Positions 53,786 through 62,540 of a stretch of 64,000 nt of DNA are shown here, piece after piece. Below the pieces are notes generated by a model. The model did not search any database. It was given only the letters and a program-made list of their open reading frames with translations, and had not been told where the DNA came from. Every line of letters starts with the position of its first letter. The stretch's first letter is position 1. The stretch spans positions 688,220-752,219 of the forward strand of contig JAKLJI010000001.1 in the NCBI GenBank assembly GCA_023151275.1, given 5' to 3'. Made by a program: the position numbers and the translations under genes. The stretch comes from Bacteroidia bacterium (lineage in GTDB: Bacteria > Bacteroidota > Bacteroidia > UKL13-3).

Positions 53786-54238
53786 ATGAAATTTGTAAAG
53801 CTAATTTGCATAATCGGAATAAGCAGTCTATTCACAGCTTGTTGGAATTCAGACATCAAAGAAACCATTAATCAAACCGGAGATGTTGCAGGTCAAGCCA
53901 TTGGAGAACTTTCATCCGGAATTAAAAACGGGGTAAAAAAAGCCATACAACCTAAGGTAGAAACCGATAGCAGTTTTGTTGTAAAGGGCCTTGAATTGGG
54001 TAAAGTCATTATTGAAAGCGATTCAGGTTCAAAATCAGACAATGTACTAATTGCCTATTTGGTGTTTACAAAAAATTGGTCGGGCGCCGTAAAAGCAATT
54101 GCCTTTGATAGCGATAACAAAGAAATGGGCCGCTGCAGCATCAGTCTAAAGGGCAAAACAGACGAGGGGAAATTTGTGGAATTTCACTTTGATCCCAGAA
54201 CTGATATTGCCAATGATTCAAGAATTGTTTTGTATTGA
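53786..54238 (+). CDS. Hypothetical lipoprotein
   Basis: 150 residues. Lipobox SLFTAC in the first 20 residues (MKFVKLICIIGISSLFTAC). The mature part starts with a helical Gly/Lys-rich stretch (DVAGQAIGELSSGIKNGVKKAI), then beta strands (FVVKGLELGKVIIES, NVLIAYLVFTKNWSG, FVEFHFDPRTDI). No family recognised. The start ATG 53786 is supported by the -7 box right before it. Divergent from the kinase. Confidence 0.65.
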   Translation: MKFVKLICIIGISSLFTACWNSDIKETINQTGDVAGQAIGELSSGIKNGVKKAIQPKVETDSSFVVKGLELGKVIIESDSGSKSDNVLIAYLVFTKNWSGAVKAIAFDSDNKEMGRCSISLKGKTDEGKFVEFHFDPRTDIANDSRIVLY

Positions 54239-54433
54239 TTCCTAATAGGTATTTCAAGGAATTACCACTGAAATTTCATGAAGTTAGGCCAAAGATTGTT
54301 TGTTAATTTTGGCAAATTGCAGGCAAAGATTAGGTGATATTTAAGATTTGAAAGTTTACTTTGTCTATTGAATTGAAAACGGGAAGAACAAAAGTTCTTC
54401 TCGGAGAATTAAAACCCTAATGAAATCCTAATT

Positions 54434-55006
54434 TTGGCTGCACTCGAGCTATTTTTTGAAAACCTGAAATCCGGAAAGGAAGAGCTTCTTTTGCTCAGGC
54501 AATTGGCCCTTGATTGTGGCTTGGTAGAAACCCAGAAATGGGGATTTCCATGTTATCAATTTGAGGGAAAGAATAAGCTTGTGCTGCAAGCATTTAAAAA
54601 TTATTGTGCAGTCCTTTTTCTTGAAGGATTTAAATTAAGTGATCCGAGTGGGATTTTGGTAAAAACAGGAGTCAATACCCAAAAAGGTCGGCAATTCAGG
54701 CCGGAAAGCACGAAACATATTCTACAAAACAAAGAGGCATTAATTGCCTTGATTCAAGAATCCAAAAACACAAATTCAAAAACAGCTCAACCCATTTCCA
54801 ACCTACAACCAGAGCTGCCTGGCCCCCTGATTCAAAGCTTTGAGGAAGAACCCGAGTTTCAAGAAAAATTCTACCTTCTTTCACCCGGCAAACAAAGGGC
54901 CTATTTGTTTCATTTTAATCAAGCCAAGCAAGAACAAACCTGCATCAATCGGATTCAAAAATGCAAACCTAAAATCCTGCAAGGCAAAGGATTGCTTGAC
55001 AAGTAA
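54434..55006 (+). CDS. YdeI/DUF1801-family protein
   Basis: 190 residues. The N-terminal two-thirds match the DUF1801/YdeI fold (LRQLALDCGLVETQKWGFPCYQFEGKN, VLFLEGFKLSDPSG), and the end has the YdeI C-terminal pattern (FYLLSPGKQRAYLFHFNQAKQEQTCINRIQKCKPKI). The role is uncertain; relatives are often called bacteriocin-protection or OmpD-associated. The best start is TTG 54434: the nearest upstream ATG (54420) is followed at once by a stop. It precedes the DUF4256 gene by 20 nt. Confidence 0.8.
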   Translation: MAALELFFENLKSGKEELLLLRQLALDCGLVETQKWGFPCYQFEGKNKLVLQAFKNYCAVLFLEGFKLSDPSGILVKTGVNTQKGRQFRPESTKHILQNKEALIALIQESKNTNSKTAQPISNLQPELPGPLIQSFEEEPEFQEKFYLLSPGKQRAYLFHFNQAKQEQTCINRIQKCKPKILQGKGLLDK

Positions 55007-55026
55007 ATTCAAACCACCCACATCAC

Positions 55027-55566
55027 ATGAAAAAAGAACACGAAACTTTAGTAGCCACCCTGAAAGCTCGTTTTGAAAAAAATAAAAACAGACACCCCCA
55101 CCTCGGTTGGGAACAAGTCCTTAATCGGCTTCAGGAGAATAAGTCGGCACTTAGTTCACTTGCTTGGATGGAAGAAACAGAAGGTGAACCCGATGTTCCC
55201 AATCTATTGCCGGATGGCTCAATCGTTTTTATGGATTGCTCCAAGGAAAGTCCTAAAGCTCGTAGAAGCTATTGCTACGACAAAAAAGCCTTGGATGAAC
55301 GCAAAGAATTCAAACCCGAAAATGCTGCCCTGGAACTAGCTACGAGTAAAGGATTGATCCTGCTTGATGAGGCCGATTACCGATATCTACAAACCCTTGG
55401 TGAGTTTGATTTAAAAACTTCCAGCTGGATACTTACACCGGCAGAAATTCGCAAGTTGGGTGGAGCTTTGTTTTGCGATAGGCGATACAATCAAGTATTT
55501 GTTTATCACAATGGTGCCTCCTCGTACTATGCGGCAAGAGGATTTCGCTGTAAGTTGCATGTTTGA
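55027..55566 (+). CDS. DUF4256 family protein
   Basis: 179 residues matching DUF4256: LKARFEKNKNRHPHLGWEQV, MEETEGEPDV, FMDCSKESPKARRSYCYDKKALDERKEFKP, then WILTPAEIRKLGGALFCDRRYNQVFVYHNGASSYYAARGFR. It is a widespread family with no known function. Same direction as the YdeI-like gene upstream (20-nt gap). Downstream is nth (95-nt gap). Confidence 0.88.
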   Translation: MKKEHETLVATLKARFEKNKNRHPHLGWEQVLNRLQENKSALSSLAWMEETEGEPDVPNLLPDGSIVFMDCSKESPKARRSYCYDKKALDERKEFKPENAALELATSKGLILLDEADYRYLQTLGEFDLKTSSWILTPAEIRKLGGALFCDRRYNQVFVYHNGASSYYAARGFRCKLHV

Positions 55567-55661
55567 TTGCGAATACTATTGGTAAAAATACCCTGAATTT
55601 CAAATCGGTTTCAAAACCTAAAGCTTCGGTAATTGGTTCCTGTATTTGTTAATTTGCGGAC

Positions 55662-56306
55662 ATGAAAAAAAAGGAACGGTTTGAAAAGATTATAAATTGG
55701 TTTTTGGAAAACAAACCTGTTGCTGAAACGGAATTGGAATACAATAATCCCTATCAATTGCTGGTGGCGGTGATTTTGTCTGCACAATGTACAGACAAAC
55801 GTGTGAATATGGTAACTCCTGATTTGTTTAAAGCATTTCCAAGTCCTGAAAAACTTGCTGAAACCGATTTTGATACTCTTTTTCCTCTGATAAAATCCAT
55901 TAGCTATCCCAACAATAAAACCAAGCATTTAATTGGTATGGCGAATATGTTGGTTTCTGAATTTAATGGGAAAGTGCCCTCCGAAATAAACGAGCTTGTA
56001 AAATTACCGGGGGTTGGAAGAAAAACTGCCAATGTGATTGCTAGTGTAGTGTATAATCAACCTGCAATGGCAGTAGATACACATGTTTTTCGGGTAAGTC
56101 GCAGGCTTGGCTTAACTACGGGCTCCAAAACACCTTTAGACACCGAAAAGCAATTGATGAAATACATCCCGGAAGAATATGTGGCAACAGCCCATCATTG
56201 GTTAATTTTGCATGGTCGCTATACTTGCATTGCACGAAACCCCAAATGCGATATTTGCGGTTTAAAAGACCTTTGTAAAGCCTGGGAAAAACAAAAATTT
56301 GATTGA
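55662..56306 (+). CDS. nth: Endonuclease III
   Basis: 214 residues. Base-excision repair glycosylase/AP lyase for oxidised pyrimidines. Helix-hairpin-helix LPGVGRKTAN at 115-124, catalytic Lys121 and Asp139 (AVDTHVF), and a 4Fe-4S ligand set C189-X6-C196-X2-C199-X5-C205 at the C-terminus. All key residues are present. Stand-alone gene. Confidence 0.97.
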   Translation: MKKKERFEKIINWFLENKPVAETELEYNNPYQLLVAVILSAQCTDKRVNMVTPDLFKAFPSPEKLAETDFDTLFPLIKSISYPNNKTKHLIGMANMLVSEFNGKVPSEINELVKLPGVGRKTANVIASVVYNQPAMAVDTHVFRVSRRLGLTTGSKTPLDTEKQLMKYIPEEYVATAHHWLILHGRYTCIARNPKCDICGLKDLCKAWEKQKFD

Positions 56307-56350
56307 GTTTTAATCAAGTAATTCATGAATAAAAACTCCTTCAATCCATC

Positions 56351-56725
56351 CTATTTTTGGTTTGGAGCCCTTAGAATTTTCTCCATTTTCCTACCTTTAG
56401 CCAATTCATCTACCAATTTGTCCAGGTACCTAATGTTTCGGGTTAAAGGATTTTCTATTTCTTCAATCTTATAACCACAGATTGTGCCAGTAATTAAATG
56501 GGCATTGGGATTGAGATTCGCCCGTTCAAAGAAGACTTGAAAATTAATTTGCTCCTGAACAAATTGTTGAAGCTGTTCAACATCAAAGCCGGTAAGCCAG
56601 GCAATTACTTCATGTAGCTCATCAACTGTTCTGCCTTTAGATTCAACCTTTTTAATGTAATGGGGATAAACTGAGGCAAAGGTAATTTTTGCGATTCGCT
56701 CATTGTGCTCCGGTGTTGCCTTCAT
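56351..56725 (-). CDS. DUF2200 protein
   Basis: 124 residues matching DUF2200: RIAKITFASVYPHYIKKVESKGRT, EVIAWLTGFD, NPNAHLITGTICGYKIEEIENPLTRNIRYLDKLVDELAKG. Small, single-domain, probably alpha-helical with a possible MmcQ/YjbR-like fold. Function unknown. Convergent with nth (44-nt gap). Confidence 0.88.
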   Translation of the reverse strand: MKATPEHNERIAKITFASVYPHYIKKVESKGRTVDELHEVIAWLTGFDVEQLQQFVQEQINFQVFFERANLNPNAHLITGTICGYKIEEIENPLTRNIRYLDKLVDELAKGRKMEKILRAPNQK

Positions 56726-56797
56726 GGATAAGAAATGGGTTTAATGATTGGTTCAAGGTAATCAAACCAAGTTAATTAAGGTTTGAATTAATTCCAA

Positions 56798-57706
56798 CTA
56801 TCTCAACAAAACAGCATGACAAAAATTAAAAACTTCCCCATTGGTGCTTGTTTGCAACAAAATTGTTCTTCCATCAGCTCCTAAACTCATACGGTTGGGA
56901 TAATTGATATAGGTCTTATCAAAGACCCGTTCGCCAGAACGGTTAATTACCATCAACTCTGCTTCTTTGGATAAGAATGAGTACACCACAAGAACAATGA
57001 AATAGTTTTTATCATGCGAATCAAGCACATAAACCTGTTGAGCACCGGAACCTGACAATCGGAAGGTGGTTACAAAACCGGATGCTCTGTTTTCGAGACT
57101 TAACATTTTTCCGAGCACTGAAATGTTCAATGAATCATGAATTTCTGCGGGAATAGCAGGAAAATATTCTTGTTGCGGCTTATAATCAATTTCCTGAAAA
57201 TCGGCACTATTCACCACCTGATAGCGATTCTCCTCCTTGCCGGCCTCATAAGATTTTGGTAGAATTCCGGAATCTTTGATTTGTTGATTGTAGGGGTTAA
57301 TCAGCAAAACAAACATGAGCATGGGCACTAATATAACCAGGGTAATATTGATGAGTTGATAACTGTACTCAGGCGCCACCTTTTGGGCTGAAAACTGAAT
57401 AATCCAACCTATCAGAGCACCAAAAAGTGAAGAAATCAGCACGTAGGGAAAATAGCCCCAAGTGCTAATAAAAAAATGATCTGCCCGGTAGAAAAAATTC
57501 GCAGTTGCATTTAGACCAATATAACTTATGCTGGAAATTGTATAAAAAACAAAAGCATAAAAGAAAACTGCATAACGGCTCAGGTTGGCCCTTTTGATGA
57601 ACCTACTTTTGAGCCCAAAAAACAAAAACGATGCGCTTATCAGGAATGTCCCTAAAAGCACAAAATCTATTTTTCCTGCAATTGCTTCCAGTACTTTAGT
57701 TTCCAT
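56798..57706 (-). CDS. Hypothetical membrane protein
   Basis: 302 residues. Four membrane helices in the first 140 residues (FVLLGTFLISASFLFFGL, YAVFFYAFVFYTISSISYIGL, YFPYVLISSLFGALIGWII, LINITLVILVPMLMFVLLI), then a soluble beta-rich part (YFPAIPAEIHDSLNISVLGKML...). It overlaps the upstream M23 gene by 11 nt, so it is co-translated with it. It may be an accessory of the M23 protein, but no family is recognised. Confidence 0.65.
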   Translation of the reverse strand: METKVLEAIAGKIDFVLLGTFLISASFLFFGLKSRFIKRANLSRYAVFFYAFVFYTISSISYIGLNATANFFYRADHFFISTWGYFPYVLISSLFGALIGWIIQFSAQKVAPEYSYQLINITLVILVPMLMFVLLINPYNQQIKDSGILPKSYEAGKEENRYQVVNSADFQEIDYKPQQEYFPAIPAEIHDSLNISVLGKMLSLENRASGFVTTFRLSGSGAQQVYVLDSHDKNYFIVLVVYSFLSKEAELMVINRSGERVFDKTYINYPNRMSLGADGRTILLQTSTNGEVFNFCHAVLLR

Positions 57707-58754
57707 GGGAAAAACGGTCGTTTCGAATCAAAGAAGTTTTGTTGAGAAGCTTTTCCTGTCCCCATCTGTTCAGCTTCACCTCATTCAACACCCAAGGCAA
57801 GCCTTTTGCGGTGGAGTCCATTGGATTTAAGTTGGTAGAAACCGAAAGATGCAAATGGGGCCAAGTGGCATTCCCACTGTTTCCAACCTGGGCAAGCTCG
57901 GTGCCGGGCTCCACCTCATCTCCAACAGAAACCTTAAAGGAGCCAATTTCAAGTGTTCCCAAAATCACATATACCTGCGGTTCCCTTTCAATAACTAAGT
58001 AATTTCCCAAAGTATGTATGCTATCTTTTGAATGCATTACCTGTTGGTTTTTCAACTCATCAAACAAATACACCACCTTACCTTTTACAGGCGAATAAAC
58101 CGGCTGCCTGTAACTGTAAAAATCAGTTATTGCAGTTCCATTTCCTTGAAAAAAACGGTTCGACTCATCAATCTTAACCAAATCTGCACCGAATTCCTGG
58201 CCTTTAAGTAGCATGTGATAATTAACCGAACTATGGCCGCCGGCATGACTTGCCCTCCAGGTTCCACGAACCGGAGATTCAAGTACAAGACAATCCTCCT
58301 GTTTGGGATAATCGAAGGTTTTTAAGTTGATTAATGCCGCGCTTCCAAATCCTAAAAACCAAAAAATGCTCAACATGAACAGCAGAATACGCTTGATAAA
58401 TTGTTTCACCAATCGTTCTGATGCAGTAAAACTAAGAATCAATTCCTGAACTGCAATGCAAGTCCATACAAGCACGAACCAATGAATTACAGCATCAGAA
58501 ATAAATATGCGAAATCCACTGATGATGTAAAACCAGGTTGGCAAGACGAGGAGTAGACATGCCATTGACATCCCAAAGATGAATTTGATGGTATAAACAA
58601 ACCATTCGCCTTTGTACTTCCAAATCCAATGCCGAGTACTTCTACTTTGCCAAACTAAATACAACCTTACCAACCAAACCAGCGTAAAAATTACAGCCAG
58701 AATGGCTATACCAGTTTGATACGTGCTGCTAAATTCTGCTAAACCTTTCTCCAT
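57696..58754 (-). CDS. M23 family metallopeptidase-like membrane protein
   Basis: 352 residues. N-terminal membrane helices (about four, residues 10-150), then an M23/LytM-type domain: HSSVNYHMLLKGQEFGADLVKID, PVYSPVKGKVVYLFDE, TLGNYLVIE, SVGDEVEPGTELAQVGNSGNATWPHLHLSV. The HLH motif of the zinc site is present. At the position where most relatives have AHLxxGS this protein has ILGTLEIGS, so one active-site His is missing. It may be a weak enzyme or an activator of another peptidase. Part of the M23 - hypothetical operon, 3 nt after the S9 peptidase stop. Confidence 0.82.
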   Translation of the reverse strand: MEKGLAEFSSTYQTGIAILAVIFTLVWLVRLYLVWQSRSTRHWIWKYKGEWFVYTIKFIFGMSMACLLLVLPTWFYIISGFRIFISDAVIHWFVLVWTCIAVQELILSFTASERLVKQFIKRILLFMLSIFWFLGFGSAALINLKTFDYPKQEDCLVLESPVRGTWRASHAGGHSSVNYHMLLKGQEFGADLVKIDESNRFFQGNGTAITDFYSYRQPVYSPVKGKVVYLFDELKNQQVMHSKDSIHTLGNYLVIEREPQVYVILGTLEIGSFKVSVGDEVEPGTELAQVGNSGNATWPHLHLSVSTNLNPMDSTAKGLPWVLNEVKLNRWGQEKLLNKTSLIRNDRFSHGN

Positions 58755-58757
58755 TGC

Positions 58758-60986
58758 CTACAAGAAATCTTTGAAGTACTGAGTAATTTTTTTCATGAGG
58801 TGCACCCTATCCGGACCCATTACATTATGGGCATGTCCGGGATAAACCATGTAATCCACCAATACCCCCTCTTCAACACTTTTCTTGATATAATTCAAGC
58901 TATGTTGCCATAAAACCACATCATCGCTGCTGCCATGAATCAAAAGCAACTTGCCTTTCAAGTCTTTTACATAGTTCAGCAAATCTGCTTTTTTATATCC
59001 TTCTGCATTTTCCTGAGGCATATCCATATACCTTTCGGTATACATTATTTCGTACATTCTCCAGTCGATAACTGGTCCACCGGCAACACCTACTTTAAAG
59101 ACACCCGGAGTTCTTGTCATTAAGCCGGTACTCATAAATCCACCGAAGCTCCAACCAAATACGCCCATGCGATTTGCATCTACATAGCTTTTTGATTTCA
59201 GGAAATTCACTCCGGCTAGTTGGTCTGCAATTTCAAGTGTTCCCAGTTGACGGTGTGTGGCATTTTCAAATTCCAATCCTCTGTTCATGGAGCCACGGTT
59301 ATCAAGACTAAAGGTAATGAAACCCTGCTGCGCCATGTAGTATAACCACATGTCTGCCTGCCCAAGCCAATTGTTGCTAACCATTTGGGCATGCGGACCG
59401 CCATACACATAAACAATCACTGGGTACTTTTTGGTGGAATCAAAATTTACAGGTAAAATCATTCGTGCATTCAATTTCACTTTTGCATCTGTAGATGGGA
59501 TGGTAATCAATTGAATGGTGCAAGGCTTAAAATCAGCCAGAGGATTTTTTGCATTCAACAAGGTTGCATATTCTTTGCCGCTAAGGTCGTGTAAAACGGT
59601 ACGGCGAGGGATGCGGGTATTTGAATAGGTGTCCAATATCCATTTGCCATCGGTTGATGCAATACCTGAATGTTGTCCATCCATGCGGTTGATTGGTGTT
59701 ACCTGAAGATTTTTTAAATTGAGGTAGTAAAATAGTTTGTTTAATCCATCCTCACTGGTGGCGTGAAAAAACAATCCGTTGCCCTTTGGCTCGAAACCTA
59801 CGATATCCGTTACGGCATATTTCCCTTTGGTTAATTGGCTGAGCAATTTTCCCTGTCTATTGTAGAGGTATAAGTGATTGTAACCATCTCTTTCCGAGAA
59901 CCAAATGAACTTACCTGCATCACTCGGTAAAAACACCATGGGTTTTTCAGGCTCAACATATTTAGGATGCGTTTCAGTAAATAAGGTTTTGATATAAGCA
60001 CCTGTTCTTGCGTCGTATTGATTCAATTTCATTTCATTTTGTGCTCGGTTAACTACAGCAATGAAAACATACTCTTCATCGGGACTCCAGGAAATGTTGG
60101 TTAGGTATTGCTCAAGGGGCTCCCCGGTTTGCAACTCAACAGTCCGCTTGGTTTTGAAGTCGTGCACCAAAACAGTAACCTGATGACTAACGTTGCCCGC
60201 CATTGGGTATTTAATTTTTTTGAATGAATCGGGTGAAAACAACTTGGCATGGTTAGTATCCGCTGCAAAAAAATCCATCAATTCATAATTGGAAACCATT
60301 TCCTCATGCATTTTGTAGAAGGCTATTTTTGTTGCTTGAGGTGAAAAGAAAGTTCCTTTGGTGATTCCAAATTCATTTCGGTGAACACCCTTTCCATTCA
60401 GCAATCCGAATGCACCGTCTTTGGTAATCATTTCCAATCTGTTGTAAGCATCCCCAGCTGAAGCATCGCCAACAGGAGCTGGATTTTTTCCATCGTGTAC
60501 AAACAAATTGTTATTGAGTGTATAAGCCAACTTTTGTGAGGTTGGATCAAAATCCAAATCTTCTGCATTTTCTGGGGCTTTAGCAAGCAGCGTAACCTTT
60601 AAGGGATTTAATTTAAACAGGTAATAAGCGTTTTTGTAGTAAAAACGAAAACTGTTTGCATCCTGAAAAGTTAGAAAAGGGAAGCGATTCATATCCTTTT
60701 CCGTTGCCATGGTATTTCTCCATGCAATATTGAAATCAAACATATTCAGAACAGTATCTCTCTTGAGACCCTCGGCATCCTGAACGATTAATACTTCTTT
60801 ACCTTCTTTTTTCCCCACATAGGCAAATTTGGAAGTATTCGGTATCCATTGAAGCTGAGAAAGCCTATCGGGAGCAAGCACACTGCGTTGTTTAAGCACA
60901 GCATCCTCAACAGTTAGCATTTTTTCTTGGGCACTTAAAGGCCTACTAATCAAAAAAATAACCAGAACAATGTAAAAGATTCTCAT
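58758..60986 (-). CDS. S9 family (DPP IV-like) prolyl oligopeptidase
   Basis: About 742 residues, exported (MRIFYIVLVIFLISRPLSAQ; start ATG 60986 chosen over an in-frame TTG at 61013). N-terminal beta-propeller DPPIV_N (100-480), then the alpha/beta hydrolase. Nucleophile in GWSFGGFMS, then SSDDVV (Asp) and GHAHNV (His), in the usual order. Dipeptidyl peptidases of this type cut X-Pro/X-Ala dipeptides from peptides in the periplasm. It lies upstream of the M23 gene (3-nt gap), so the operon holds two peptidase-like genes. The start is near TAATATTTG (61021-61013). Confidence 0.93.
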   Translation of the reverse strand: MRIFYIVLVIFLISRPLSAQEKMLTVEDAVLKQRSVLAPDRLSQLQWIPNTSKFAYVGKKEGKEVLIVQDAEGLKRDTVLNMFDFNIAWRNTMATEKDMNRFPFLTFQDANSFRFYYKNAYYLFKLNPLKVTLLAKAPENAEDLDFDPTSQKLAYTLNNNLFVHDGKNPAPVGDASAGDAYNRLEMITKDGAFGLLNGKGVHRNEFGITKGTFFSPQATKIAFYKMHEEMVSNYELMDFFAADTNHAKLFSPDSFKKIKYPMAGNVSHQVTVLVHDFKTKRTVELQTGEPLEQYLTNISWSPDEEYVFIAVVNRAQNEMKLNQYDARTGAYIKTLFTETHPKYVEPEKPMVFLPSDAGKFIWFSERDGYNHLYLYNRQGKLLSQLTKGKYAVTDIVGFEPKGNGLFFHATSEDGLNKLFYYLNLKNLQVTPINRMDGQHSGIASTDGKWILDTYSNTRIPRRTVLHDLSGKEYATLLNAKNPLADFKPCTIQLITIPSTDAKVKLNARMILPVNFDSTKKYPVIVYVYGGPHAQMVSNNWLGQADMWLYYMAQQGFITFSLDNRGSMNRGLEFENATHRQLGTLEIADQLAGVNFLKSKSYVDANRMGVFGWSFGGFMSTGLMTRTPGVFKVGVAGGPVIDWRMYEIMYTERYMDMPQENAEGYKKADLLNYVKDLKGKLLLIHGSSDDVVLWQHSLNYIKKSVEEGVLVDYMVYPGHAHNVMGPDRVHLMKKITQYFKDFL

Positions 60987-61157
60987 CTGAAATCGGTATT
61001 TGTTTTGCTTCAAATATTAGGGTTTTTGCTCAATAATAAAGTGCCGTTTAATTATTTACGAGGGTAAAGTAACAAGCTTTCCACAAACCTGTTACCAGCA
61101 GTACGAGAATTAATCGCATCTATTTCTTACTTTCGCAATCTTCAAAATTCAGCTAGT

Positions 61158-62486
61158 ATGTTCGAAAGTTTAAGTTCCAAACTTGATAAAGCGTTTAAAG
61201 TCCTAAAAGGTCAAGGTAAAATTACTGAGATTAACGTTGCCGAAACGGTAAAAGAAATCCGTAAAGCGCTGATTGATGCCGACGTAAACTACAAGATTGC
61301 CAAGCAATTTACAGATACCGTTAAGGAAAAGGCGCTGGGAGAAAATGTTTTAACATCGGTAACTCCCGGACAATTGATGGTAAAAATCGTGAACGATGAA
61401 CTTACCGAACTACTTGGAGGGAAAACTGAGGATGTGAATTTGAATGGCAATCCCGCAGTGATTCTGATGGCTGGCTTGCAAGGTTCAGGAAAAACTACTC
61501 ATTCAGCTAAACTCGCAAACTTCTTTAAAAAGAAAGGTCGCACAGTTATGTTAGCAGCCTGCGACGTTTATCGTCCTGCCGCGATTGAACAGTTGAAAGT
61601 ATTGGGTGGCCAATTGGATGTGCCGGTTTATTTTGAAGAGGGCAATAACAATCCTGTTTCCATTGCTGAAAATGCCTTGAAAGCAGCCAAGGAAAAGGGT
61701 GCTAAAGTTTTGATTGTGGATACCGCCGGTCGTCTTAGTATCGACGAGGAGATGATGGCCGAAATTGGCAATATCAAAAAAGCACTGAATCCGCATGAAA
61801 TTCTTTTTGTGGTGGATGCCATGACTGGGCAAGACGCTGTGAATACAGCCAAAGCCTTTAATGATGTTTTGGATTTTAGCGGTGTAATCCTAACCAAATT
61901 GGATGGTGATACCCGCGGTGGAGCAGCACTTTCCATTAAATCGGTTGTTAACAAACCGATTAAGTTTATGGGTATGGGCGAAAAGATAGAAGCCCTGGAT
62001 ATTTTCCACCCGGATAGGATGGCCCAGCGTATTTTAGGCATGGGTGATATTGTGAGTTTGGTTGAAAAAGCGCAGAGTGTTTTTGATGCAGAAGAAGCAG
62101 AGAAAATGCAGAAGAAGCTGCTTAAAGACCAATTCACCTTTGAGGATTTCTATTCCCAAATTCAGCAAATCAAAAAAATGGGCAACCTGAAAGATTTGAT
62201 GGGAATGATTCCTGGCGTTGGTAAGGCCATCAAAGACATGGATATTAGCGATGATGCATTCAAAGGAGTAGAAGCCATAATCAATAGCATGACGCCTTCT
62301 GAACGAAAAAATCCGGATATCATCAATGGAAGTCGCAGGAAACGAATAGCAGATGGAAGTGGAACTGATATTCAACAAGTAAATCAATTGTTGAAGCAAT
62401 TTGATGAAATGCGAAAAATGATGAAAAGCATTGGCAAGCTTCAAGGTGCTGGTAGAAGTATGAGAGGATTACCCTTTATGAGATAA
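61158..62486 (+). CDS. ffh: Signal recognition particle protein Ffh
   Basis: 442 residues, normal. N domain 1-100, G domain with GLQGSGKTTHSAKLA (P-loop), DVYRPAAIEQL, DTAGRLS and TKLDGDTRGGAALS, then the Met-rich M domain (from about 300) with RKRIADGSGTDIQQVNQLLKQFDEMRKMMKSIG. It binds 4.5S RNA and signal sequences and docks with FtsY. Divergent from the S9 peptidase. It ends at a terminator at 62490-62522. The TACTTTCG box at 61128-61135 is a possible -7 element. Confidence 0.98.
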   Translation: MFESLSSKLDKAFKVLKGQGKITEINVAETVKEIRKALIDADVNYKIAKQFTDTVKEKALGENVLTSVTPGQLMVKIVNDELTELLGGKTEDVNLNGNPAVILMAGLQGSGKTTHSAKLANFFKKKGRTVMLAACDVYRPAAIEQLKVLGGQLDVPVYFEEGNNNPVSIAENALKAAKEKGAKVLIVDTAGRLSIDEEMMAEIGNIKKALNPHEILFVVDAMTGQDAVNTAKAFNDVLDFSGVILTKLDGDTRGGAALSIKSVVNKPIKFMGMGEKIEALDIFHPDRMAQRILGMGDIVSLVEKAQSVFDAEEAEKMQKKLLKDQFTFEDFYSQIQQIKKMGNLKDLMGMIPGVGKAIKDMDISDDAFKGVEAIINSMTPSERKNPDIINGSRRKRIADGSGTDIQQVNQLLKQFDEMRKMMKSIGKLQGAGRSMRGLPFMR

Positions 62487-62489
62487 AAG

Positions 62490-62522
62490 AAAAGCCTGTG
62501 AGTTTTCGCAGGCTTTTCTTTT
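62490..62522 (+). terminator. Rho-independent terminator after ffh
   Basis: AAAAGCCTG, 10-nt loop, CAGGCTTTT, then C-TTTT. Starts 4 nt after the ffh stop. Confidence 0.92.
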
Positions 62523-62540
62523 GAAGTAGCAATTCATCAC

